34,461 bases of DNA. Source: Plakobranchus ocellatus (lineage: Eukaryota; Mollusca; Gastropoda; Plakobranchidae). The translations under genes were made by a program, and so were the position numbers. Positions 11,101 through 23,100 of the stretch are shown piece by piece; position 1 is the first letter of the stretch; the number at the start of each line of letters is the position of its first letter. Under the pieces are notes generated by a model. The model saw only the letters and a program-made list of their open reading frames with translations. It did no database searches and was not told the origin of the DNA. The stretch is from contig BLXT01004673.1 of the NCBI GenBank assembly GCA_019648995.1, positions 616,292-650,752 on the forward strand, written 5' to 3'.

Positions 11101-14100
11101 CAACAAAGCACATGTTATGGCACATCATAAAGAAAACCTTTGGGATACTCGCGCCTTTGTACGTTATGCAAATGCGAGCGTTTTCGTCATACGTAACATA
11201 CACATATTCTTTTCCCACAAATAGTCGTGGGCCAGATCAGAACATACCTAACACCTCTTCTAGCATCAAACATTTAAGATTCATAAATTTAACGGGGGGG
11301 AAAAATAAGACCCACTAACTGGACTTTGTAGGTCTTAATCTAGATCTTAGCCCCAGTTGTGAATCACTAAGAAAACATTGTATCATACCGTACAAATTAG
11401 AAGCTTAACAATAAATTACAACTGGCGCATCGAATTAAGAAAAGATCAGCCAGTGGTATTGGTCTTTGTTCAATATTAACATAAAAGAAAGCACATGTTA
11501 TAGCACATCATAAAAAAATAACCTTTGCGAAAATCGTGACTTCGTATGTTATACAAATACAAGCGTTTTCGTGCGACAAAAATACTCCTATGCTTTTTTC
11601 CACAAATAGCCCTAGTTTCATCAGGACCATAACCAACGCCTTTTCTTTCATTAATCATTAAAAAAAATCATGAATATAACGGGGAAAACAGAGACCCACT
11701 AACTCGACTTTGTTGATCTTAATCTAGATCTTAGCGCCAGTTGTGAATCACTAAAAAAACATTGTAAAATAACGCACAAATTTGAAATCTAACAATAACT
11801 CACCACTGGCGCATTGAATTAAGTAAAGATCAGCCAGTGGTTTTGTTCCTTGTTCCGGCACAACATCACAAGAAAAACCTTTGCGACAATCGTGCCTTCC
11901 TACTTCATGTAATTACAAGCGTATTCATCGTAACTTACATCAATGATTATTTTCCCACAAATAGCTATCGGTTAGATTGGAACATACCTAACGCCTTTGC
12001 TATCACGACCTATTTCACGACCTATTTAAGAACCATAAATTTAACGGCGGAAAATTGAGACTCGCTAACTGGATTTTGTAGGTCTTAACCTCGATCTTAG
12101 CGCCAGTTCTGAATCATTAAGAAAATATTGTACCATAACATGCAAATTTGCAATCTAACAATAAATCACCACTAGCGCGTCGAATTATGAAAAATCATCT
12201 AGTTGGTATTGTTCTTTGTCCCATATTGAAACAACAAGAAAGCATGTGTTACAAGACATGATAAAGAAAAGCTTTGTGACAATAGTGCCTTTGTGCGTTA
12301 TGCAAATACCAGCGTTTTCGCTGTATGTAACATACCCGTTATACCTGTGCTTTTCCCACAAACAGCTCTCGGTTAGATCGGAACAGACCCGACACCTTTT
12401 TTTTTAAATCCACGTAAGAATTATAAATTTGAGAAGGGAAAAATAAGACTCACCAACCGGATGATGAGGATCTTAATCTAGATCTCAGCGTCAGTTATGA
12501 ATCACTAAGAAAACATTGCTTCGCAAAGTACAAATTTGAAATCTAGCAATAAATCACCACTAGCGCGTCGAACTCATAAAGATTGTTTTTCGTTCAATAT
12601 TGCACAACAAAAGAGCAAGTGTTACGACTCATCATATAGAAAACCTTTGCGACAATCGCTCCTGCATACGTTACTCAAATACAAGTATTTTCGTGCTGTG
12701 TAACATACTCCTGTACTTTTAGCGCAATTAGCCCTACGTTAGATAGGAACATACCTTATGCCCTTTTTCTAAATATTTTATGAAATAGTATAATTATTAA
12801 AAAAATACACCTTGACCTTGGCGACTTTAATTAAAGTAAAGTGCAAATGATAAATTAATCAAGAAAACATACTACTTTAGTGTACGCCTTTAAGATCAGA
12901 CGATAAATCATCTCGGGCGAGTCGAATTCATAAATATCAGCTAGTTGCATTGTTCTTTGTTCAATATTGAAACAACGAAAAAGCAAATGTTATGGCATAT
13001 AATAAAGACCTTCACGACAAATGCGCCGATGAACCTGATCTAAATACGAGCACTTTCGCGCTGCATAACAAGAACATATTCGTGTGCTTTTCCCACAAGT
13101 AGCACTAGGTTAGATCGGATCATACCTAACGCCTTTTCTTTCATTAATCATTGAAGAATTATAAATTTAACGTGGGAAAAAATAGGACTCACTAACTGGA
13201 TTTTGTAGATCTTAATCTAGATCTTAGCGCCAGTTATCAATCATTAAGAAAACATTGTATCATAACGTACACATTTGAAATCTAACATCAAATCACCATT
13301 TGCACATCTTTGTTACATAGATCAACTAATTGTAATGAGTGTATTTTTCTTCGTTCAATACTGACACAACAAGAAAGCACGTGGTATGGCACATCATAAA
13401 GATAACCTCTGTGACAATCGAGCCTGCATACTTCATCCAACAAGAGTGTCTCCGTCAATCATAAAAAAAACTAACATTATAATTCTGAATGACCAATTTT
13501 GATTAGCCTTAGGCCAGTAAAAATGCCAACTGGAACCTTTCTTTTATTTTACATGCTTTGGATGGGTAAATGTGTGTTGTGTGTGGGGGTTTTTTCTTAC
13601 TTTCGGGGGGTGCGGAAGCTGGGGAAGAAGTATCGTTGAACAAAGACCTTATCAAAAGCGCAGGGTATAACTTTGAAACAATTAACAAAAACATTTAAAT
13701 GCTTACTTTACAGGAAGTCAAGTAATAAACAGGTATTTAGAAAAATATTCAAGTTTAGCACGCGGTCCCGAACACGGCACATTTCAATTTTTTTAAATCA
13801 TATTTTTTCTAGAGTATTGTGAATGTTCTCCGTCTCACTTACTTAGATCAAGACTTTTAAACTGATACCGGCATTCTTCTATAGTTTCATCAAGTCTAGT
13901 GGGCTTTTTTTTTCAATTATTGAAAATATGAGGTCATACTGAAATATTTGTTTTAACCTTTTTTATCTGACAGAAAAACCCTACTAAAACAAATGTGTTC
14001 GTTACAGAATAACAAAGTGTCAAGTTACGTCACTTACGCGCTTGTACGTTATTTTCTACTATCTGAACACCAAACTTACCTGGCTTGTGAACACCCCTTT

Positions 14101-17100
14101 CTTCCTTTGTCCAAGAGGTTTTCAATGATCAAGATTCTCAGGTTCAACTGAGTCTATTGAAAAAGGTGGACAAAGCCGGTTAAAGTCGGCTCTGTCATTT
14201 ACTGGCCAACTGAAATCTCACGTACATTACAAAAGTGTAACACGATTTCGGGCTTGAAGCTTCTAACCGCAATTAGTGACTCCCGTTTTTTTATTACCGT
14301 GGTTTTTTCTTTTAATTTGATAGTTTGGCTATTTGTCTTTCATGTGAAACGCGGCATTAAGGAAAATAAAGCATAAATAAACAAACAGACGATATTTAAA
14401 AATAGATCAAAATGTAAAACTAAAATAACGTACACAGTGACCTATAGGCCACTAGGAAGAGAGGAGCACTCTGCCCGCGAGGCGCTGTGTGGCCGTGCAC
14501 TATGGCTGGCCTATGTAAATGAGACCAGTTAGCAGTTTATAACTCTTTGCATTCTCGGGGGAGGGGAGGTAAAGAGAGCCCTCCTTGCAAAATGTCACGT
14601 TTTTAGTGCTTTTCTGTACGGCAATTCGCGTTTTGACCCATATATGTATATATATAATTTTTTTTTCTTATTTGTCTTCAGACTTTTATTGTTATACTCA
14701 TTCACTACAAGTTATTATCATCGTTACTTTCTAGTTTACTATACTTAAAACAAAATAATGTAAATGTGTGTTTCTTAGAAACTGCTAATTTCAATTCAAG
14801 TTGAAACAAGGATTTACGGAAATATTGCCTGGTGCTTACAAAGTAGATCATTGCTAGTACTGAGCAAGCATACCAAGGTCACTGACAGAGCTCTATAACT
14901 ACTGTTGTCGACCTACACATAGGGCATTGGTGAAAGGTAGGCCTTTGTTTTGGCTAGATATTGCTCAGGGCTAAACATGGTATCTGTAACAAGCTTACAG
15001 AATTATATCAGCTCAATCTTCGTGTTGATTTGGCTATATGCTTACAAGCAGAGCGGGGGCCTGGCAGCGCTAGAGATCACTCTTCATGTCGGGTTGGCTA
15101 TCTCGGTAACACAAAGGCAAAGAGCAAAACAAAAGTGAAAACGCTGTACCGCCAAACGAGAGAAAGAATGTAAAAATCAGGGGGAAAAAATGAACAATCA
15201 GGACATTTTTACAATTGATCATGAAATTGTGATTCAAGCCAAAAATTGGGACGTCCTGATTAAATCAGGAAAAATAGGCAGGCCTGCATGACACAATTTT
15301 GAAAAGAAGCTCACATTTTTATGTTTGCGTTTCGACACTGGTAGAGCATCCACTGACTGCACCTTACGATCCTCCAGAGCTTGACGCTTAGAGCTCAAGC
15401 TCCGCTGCCTTTCAAGGAGAAGAGTGAGTTCTGGTGAGGAAGCTGGCGACAGACGCCGAAGTTTTGGATGTCGAACAACTGTATATGTGGTGCTGTCAAT
15501 GCGCTGAGGATCACACAAAAGAAGAGTAAGGATAACAATAAATGTTTAACTCCTATCCATAATTCAAGATGAGCCATCATTATGGAATGATTAGTGCTGA
15601 AAACATAATACTTATATGTATTTTATCTGTAAGAATACTGGGGCAAGAAACGATGTGTAGGAAGAAATCCAGGCCCCAAGTGAAGTCCGAGATCTCTTGT
15701 AAGCATAAACAAGGGAACAAAACAGAAAACTATAGCAGGCGAACAAATCAAGGGGAAAAACATATTCCATCTTTTTTCCAACTCTGTATTTTCTATAAGT
15801 TCTAGATCTAGATCCAGAGTAGATCTGTAGATCTGAGACTAGGCCTAGATTAGATCTATCATCTTTTTGACCTAGGCCTAACCAACTGCCAAGTTTATTA
15901 TGATGTTATGTATCGCGCTTTCCTCAAGAATTAAAAAAAATCTAGATATCTGCATAGTTGACTCTATGTCTCAAAGATGTTTTATTTTTTTTTTTTTTTA
16001 ATCAAATGGGCCCAATGAATTGTTTTCTACAGGCAAGACAGCTGACAACACCAAGTTTGTGCAATTTTTCTTCACAGAACAAGACTGCTAAAACATTGCA
16101 CAGGAGCTCGCACGAAACAATAAACACAAAAAGAAACCAACAATCTTGATCAACTAATAAATTGTATTTAATTTTTTTTTCTATGTGTTTTTATTTTTTT
16201 TTAAAGCACCCGTGGTTCGAACCGATATCACTTCAGCCACCCGCCATGTTGTTGCTGTGCTACAGTGGTCGCTCTAAGCTAATGCGCATGCTCAAGGCTA
16301 CAAGATCGAGTACTTTTTACTTGTGAAAGTTAGGATGAAAACCTAGCTATTCCGAGGCACATTGTCTCTCTTGAATACGACTTACTACATACAACTTAGC
16401 TAAGTTTTGACTTGACCTCAAATCCTCATAAACAGTTTCATACCGCCCCTGATTATGTGAGCATCCTCAGAAACAGCAGGTTTCAAATACTATTAAACAT
16501 TGCAAGACATTCCCCCTGAAGAATATGAGAGAGTTTGGAAGAAAAATATTATCTCAACTGCACCTCCCCCCCACCTACATTTATATGACCTGTTCATGTT
16601 TTGGTGACACTACACTGGTCCAAAAAACTTACACATCCTATTCTGAAAATTTTAAACCATTGATGCAGCCTGAGACTATTCTGTGGGTTTTGCAATGGTG
16701 GAAACGGGATACAGACATTTTGATTCTGTGCTAATGCCTAAACAGCTAGGGTTATCAAAAAGAAGTGTGTAAAATAGATAAAACGCAGAATTTTCATCCT
16801 AAAAGCTTAACCTTTTGCTTTGACAAAAGTCCTAAGGAATTAAAGATTTCAAGTATCTTTTTTTTCTTAGAAAATTTGCTTGGGTATGGTCCTATATATG
16901 GACCTGCTCATACTCTCACACTTACAAGAGAGCATGTTTTTTAAATAAAAAACTTGATTGTTTCAAGTATCACTCCCATTGCCCTCAACCTTTTTACTGG
17001 CAAGAACTTCAAGGGATTTATTTTTTTTTTTAATTTACATCAATATCTACTTTCACTCAAGGGGCATATTACCATGCGGCCAAATAGCAAATTGACCAAT

Positions 17101-20100
17101 ACAAGCATTGGTAATCAATCGCCGAATTTACTAACTCATTATCCTGAAAAATATGATTTTGCTCAATTTTCTCTCTATTTCAAAACATACATTACCTGGC
17201 TTAAGTGGAATGCTTGAGAGACTGAAAATATGTACAAAATAATTTTTTTTTTGGATAATAAACATCTGTCCCTTTCAAAATGGATAAGAACAAGAGATCT
17301 TGCATGTTTCCAACCTTTTGATCAGATGATGAATATCGACTTGCTCTCTTGCTGGCAGTTTCCACAGAATCATCACCATCAAGTTTGCTATATGACTTCC
17401 TTTTTCTGTGATACAGTTTCTCCTTTCCTTGCATATTGTCCTCAGCTCGTTTCCCAAGGGCTTCTTTCTCTTTCAGCTTTGGCTGAAAAACACCAACAAA
17501 AAAAAATAAATAAAAACTTCTTTTTTTTTTAATTAAGTTTTAAGGGGCAAAACAAATACATGCATACATTTTTCAAAATATCTGTCACACATGATTCAGA
17601 AGAATAACTTGAGTGTAAATGGTATGTGCTATTCCTAAAAGGTTCATTTGTTACAATCATATTCCAAAATTATGCAATAGGAACCTATTCTATTTGTAGC
17701 TCCTAGAAAAGGAGGACAGGCTAAAGATAAAGAATGGAACTAACAGTCCTGGGTAGCATGACATGCTGATCATCAGAAAATAGATTTTTTAAAAAGTCTC
17801 AGGCTTTAAAAGTTCACAGTAGACTTATTTAAGTAGATTAATTTTTTTTTCTGTAGGAAATCGTTTTAATTTGACTGGAATTAGATCTTGATGGGCCTTT
17901 ATAAATGATTGTTTGTCCACCCTTTTAACAATAGAGCGTTTTTACAGAATATTGTAAAATTCTTCATTAGAATCAAATATTTACACATTTCAAAAATATG
18001 AGATTTAATCAATTTTTTGTCCGTCACTTTTCCCTTTTATCTCTTTCATTTATTCTAAGTTTTCTATTGTTTCATCTTGTAGTTACCTATATATATAATT
18101 TCTGTAAGCAACTTTTTTGTTCTTTGCTTTCAATCTCTCATAAACTTCTAAAACTCTTATGGTTAATGAAGAAAAACAATTACCCATGAGACATAGCATG
18201 CAATTTGCAAAATCTGCAAACAGTGAGCAGGTGAAATTAAACAGTTATTGCTTTCAGCTATCTTCTCAAGCAAACAGGGAAGCATACATATATTTCTTAA
18301 AATAAGAATGTTACATGTATTGTGCCATATTTGATACATGAGACATGACTTTCTATTTTCCTTATAACCAAACCAGTAATGTTTGCCTCTTTGTGCTCTT
18401 TCCTTCCTCACAATGAAGTATTTAGCATAAGGATTTATATTTCTGCAAGCTGAAATAGGGAATCAATTCAGAACATAAAACAATTAAAAGTTCCTTTAAA
18501 AAATTGATGCATAAAAATTGCATTGTTGTCGATTTAGAAACCATACTAAGTAATTTTTTTTAACCTCTATGCCTTAGTATTAGCTTGTGACTTGAAAGAT
18601 AGGTTTGGGTAGTGCGGTTATTGAACCAAAGTCTGATTACTTTATGGCATATTTGGGATAAGGGTAGTTTGAACGAATCGCAAGTGTGCTTTTTTAACCA
18701 TTGAAAATGCTTAGCTTGGACATATCATGTGTAAGATTTTAAATAGTTAAAACTGGGTACAGATATGGTGATTCAATGTCATGATATATATCATGTAAGG
18801 CTAGGAAATTATTTTTAACATCATTTTAACTCTTTCAAGACAAATTCTTTTTGGATATAGATGGAATTCATGCTGAAGAAACAAGAATATATAGACCCAT
18901 CAGCGCCAGTATATCGTTATACATCCAGATGGGATGAAAATTAGTGCCAAAATATGGCCATACGTCCAGAATGAGTTAAAGAAGAAAAAAAATCATTATG
19001 AAAAACCTTTTTATTCTTTCAATAAAGTATATCTCTGACATCTGACCCATTGGAACTTTAGAATTAGCAATTTTTAAAGCATTCAAATGATTCACGGTCA
19101 TACACATCTGATGGACAAACCTGTGAGAATAGACCTTGCAGTAGTTCCTCGGCAGACGGGCGTTTGTCAGGATCAGCAACCAACAACATCTGCACAGCTT
19201 CACACAGTGTTTCACTGCAGTGGCTGCAAACGTCATAAAAAGATATTAAAAAACACAATAATAATATGCCTCACATAGACACTCTTTAGAAATGGTATAT
19301 TAAAAAGATTGCCATTTGCTTTGCATGTGGACCAAAGAATTGAGCATTTCTAGGATTCTCTATATATATGGTCATAACCCAAAATTGATTGTTGATACAA
19401 TGGAGATGATCAGTCATGATTCCATCCTTAACGGTTCTGTATCTGATAGATCAGTTCTGAAAAAAGGCATTTTGAGTTTGCTTTGAAATCTTTCTTTTTA
19501 AAGAATTTAAAGCTTTTATTTGTAAGAGTCATCCAATCTGTATCAGTTTTACCATTGCATTTAAGAATAAAGTATCCACTTTTTGGCTATCTTAATGCTT
19601 TAAATTGCTCAAAATAATTATTCACTTTGGACTGATTTTAAATCATAAGAACATGACTAATGTCTGGAGGCCACTTCTTATGAATCGAATATTGTTCATA
19701 TAATATTTCTCTTAGAAATAATAATTTTAAGTGTCTTTATTCCAGAGCATTTTTTTTTCCAAAGTAAAAAGCCCAATATTTAGGCCAAGAATTACTGTAT
19801 TTCAGTCAATTTATTTTGAGCACTGCAAACTGTATAAAGGAAGGTTTTAGCTACTTCGATGATTTGAAATGCTCAAAAAGAGAGTTTCACATCATTTGGT
19901 CTGGTTTCCAGACATCTGCCTTTTCAAGTAGGCCGACATCAAAGTCAGCCAAAATTTACAGGGACTACTTTATCAAAAATGAAATTGAAGCAGAGAACAA
20001 AAAAAAAACTGCTCTGGAACCACAAATCTATGCAATTTATTAATTTTATTGAAAAGAGAATAGTCTGCACTTTGGTATACAAAAGACTGGACAAAAGAAC

Positions 20101-23100
20101 AAAAGCAATAATCTTTAGTTCATGAGAATGATTTCTCGATTTAACCCTGAAAGCAATAATTTTTAGTTAATGAGAATGATGTCTCAATTTAACCCTGAGA
20201 GCAGTCCAAATGAGTTGGAGGCCAAAACAAATTTTTTTTAAGTTAAATTTTTCTTTTTTTAAAAGTTTGAACATAAATATCTCAGCAGTGAATCTGAATA
20301 TCTCTGCCTTGCTTTCACCACTGCAGAGCTCAAACAATCCTGGCCATTTCAGGCTGTCTCAATACTCATAATGTGACAATTATGACAGGCTGTAACTCAT
20401 TCTAAGCTATGCTAGTCTCACACAGATGCTTATTGTTGACATATCAACCAGTATTGAATGACTACATAACTTGCAGTTGTAGATCAATAGATTGATCAAG
20501 ACAATTAAAAAGGCCAATCAGGAAAAGCCACTATTTGACAAACACTACCTTTATTGAATAAATTAAGGTGAAAAATCATTTAAAAAAAGAAAGAGATTTA
20601 GAAATCTTTATCAGAGACATCAAGCAAGTTGAAAATGAATAGTCAGATTTTGTAATTTTTGCAATGTATTTGTTGATAACATATTGAGAAAAAAAACTGA
20701 AAATATTCAAAGTATTGGATGTTAATGTTCAGGTTAATTTTTCTCTTTTTTTTTAAATACAACAACCATGAATCAACTGTTTTGGTTAAGTTAGTTAAAT
20801 GAGCTTTCAGAAATACACTGTTTTTTTAACTAAAATTTTGCTGAACTATGCCCAGTTTAAACCATAGCTAGATTGATATCAAAGTAAAATAAAATGACTT
20901 GCATGCTTGATCCAAGCATTTCAGAACCAGGAGTAGGTTCCTGATTGTTCTTAACATATGGCATGGCATTCTCTAATAGTAGATAGTTTGTCATTGCTGC
21001 CTTTACTTTTGTTCCCCATTTAGTGGTAAATTGGAACAGGAGAGCAATAAAACACTATCTTGGCAAAGATCAGAATTCAAACCTCAGACTTCTCAAGCAG
21101 TTGACAACTGCCCAACCAGATGCGCCATTGCTCCCCTCAAATTAATGGAGAAAAGTAAGTAATAAAAAATCACCATTACCTTGGCAAAGGGCTGTATGCT
21201 CCGGCTAAAATCTGCGCAATGAGACCAGGCAAGTTTGGAGCTGTGAAAGGAACATGCAGACAGCACATCTCGTAAAGCACACAGCCTGCAGACCACATGT
21301 CACTCTTAAAGCTGTAGCTGGTGTGATGGGGTCAGGTGAAACAATATTAAAACCTTTGGTTAACAAAGAAGCCCAACAAAACATCCCCTCTTTTTCTTTT
21401 GGTGTACAGACTTAACCCTTATCTTTATTGTGGATGAATTACAAGGTTCAGTTTAGTACAGGCTACATTAAAAGCCCAAAAGATTTGCAAATTCGTTACG
21501 ACAGTTAAACAGTTGTCAAATGAAGAGATGAAAGGAAATACAAAGGATAAAAACAGTTGTAAATTAAATAAATCTTCAACTGTTTGAATTTCTCTTTGTT
21601 TTTAATAGTTTCTTTACTCTTGCCACTTTTGTACTTGGTACTTATCTTCAATACTTGTCAATCATTAACCATTAACAGCAGTATTCATTATTTGTATATC
21701 CAATTGAAGGGAATTGAATGTTCTTCTCAAAGCTTCCAGCGCTCAGCGCCAGTTTAAGACTTAAATCAAGGTCAGCCCAGTTTGAAAATCAGATCCCTAT
21801 TTCCATCAAACTTGTAATTCCCTTGAGGCAATGTTAGACACAGCTTGAACTCATGGTGATGTCTTTTGAATGCTTTAGCACCATGGGCCTTTGAATCCTT
21901 CTCAAACAGAAAGTACAAAAAGGATACGGTTTATGCTGACATATCTCTGGACTCAGGTAAAACGGTGTCCCTATCATGGTTACAGCCACATCAGTCTCCT
22001 TCTGAAGAACCCTGCAGATGCCGAAGTCACCAAGCTTCAAAACATGATTTTCATCCAGAAAAAGGTTGTGAGGCTTTATATCTAAATGTGGGGGAAAAAA
22101 AAACAACAACAACAGTATGAAAATGTGATATTGGTGTTATTTTAACTTAATTTTGAAAAAAAAAATAAGCCGATAATTTTTAATGTGAGCTCTGATAATT
22201 GTGTGTGTGTAAATAGCACTAAAACAGAAACAGTATTCTAAAATTGTTTCTTCCACAATTGCTTTGTACAGCAGGTTTGCAAACCAAATGTTTACTTCAT
22301 AGTCTAAACCTTTTCTTCCTCTCTTTCTCACCTTACATATCCTCTTATAAAAAATAGTACAGAGCTGAGGCAACTTGATCTGACACTTTCTTTTGTTTTA
22401 AGTTGAAATGAAGTAAACAACTAGGATGGCGGAAATGAGATTGGAACCCAAACTCTCAATATAATTGAAAAAGTCATTGACAATGTCATAACAAAATAGT
22501 TCTGACATGAGGCTGATGAGATGAAAGAAATGCAGCATTTGGCTGCACCTTTGACCTTTTCTTGCAGTACTAACCTCTGTGCAAGATTCCACACTTGTGT
22601 ATGTACATCAATGCAGACAACAACTGGGAAAACCACTTCATGATTAGCTGTCCGAGAAAATATTCAGTGTCAGGGAGGAGAACACATAAGTAAAAAAACA
22701 GAAAGTTGAGAAAGAACCTTAAAAAACCATGAAAATGACTTGAAGAAAATTAATGTATTGGAATATCCTTAAGATAAATAAATGTTGAATTAAAATAATT
22801 CTTGCATTAAGTAAAGAGTACAGGTGGTTTTTCAAAATATTTCAACTTTAATTTTTCCACCATATATAGACAAAACTTAATTGTGTTTCCACACATGGCT
22901 TACTGCTTCTATTGATCCCTCTAATGCAAATTATATGCCACAGTTTCCTATTCTTTTTTCCTGAATTCTGCCAAATTAGTAATGCAAAGTGAGGATAAAG
23001 ATACTGCCAAATATAAAAATTGTNNNNNNNNNNNNNNNNNNCCCCGCTCCTTTTTCATCCTCCTGTAGAAAGAAACCCCATAACCGTAGTAGTAATAATA

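Larger units (their letters stand above)
8240..13470. repeat. Intronic satellite array, ~360-390-bp monomers, about 12-13 units
   Basis: A conserved core (ggtcttaatctagatctta, or variants) recurs with starts near 8441, 8801, 9675, 9850, 10554, 11335, 11720, 12085, 12474 and 13213. Regular spacings are 360, 385, 365 and 389 bp; the 9850-10554 spacing becomes 373 once the MITE insertion is removed. Each monomer also carries cactaagaaaacattgta, aatctaacaataaatcacc, aagatcagccagtgg, gttatgcaaat.cgagcgttttcg and cttttcccacaaatag. Two units (cores near 10960 and 12835) are a different class, with attaaagtaaag in place of the core. Monomers have diverged noticeably, and some are deleted (9675-9850) or rearranged. 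There is no coding potential beyond short open frames. The array fills most of the intron between kinase exons 8 and 9. Confidence 0.93.

Noticed and set aside
8240..13470. CRISPR-like repeat array
   Set aside because: Units are about 360-390 bp and diverged along their whole length in intron-bearing eukaryotic DNA; there is no repeat-spacer pattern.
14961..15173. 70-codon + strand frame
   Set aside because: No recognisable family, no splice signals of note, and it overlaps another frame of similar length in the same low-information intron.
16209..16265. Possible tRNA gene at a ggttcgaacc motif
   Set aside because: A B-box-like 10-mer exists, but the A-box-like stretch is only about 15 bp away and no cloverleaf can be folded.
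18163..18411. Open frame on the - strand as a kinase exon between exons 6 and 7
   Set aside because: No fitting acceptor/donor pair or NEK resemblance; exons 6 and 7 already join in phase 0.
20141..20199. TTAACCCTGA motif as another piggyBac-type end
   Set aside because: No matching inverted end or second TTAA at a sensible distance; it is part of the 48-bp tandem duplication.
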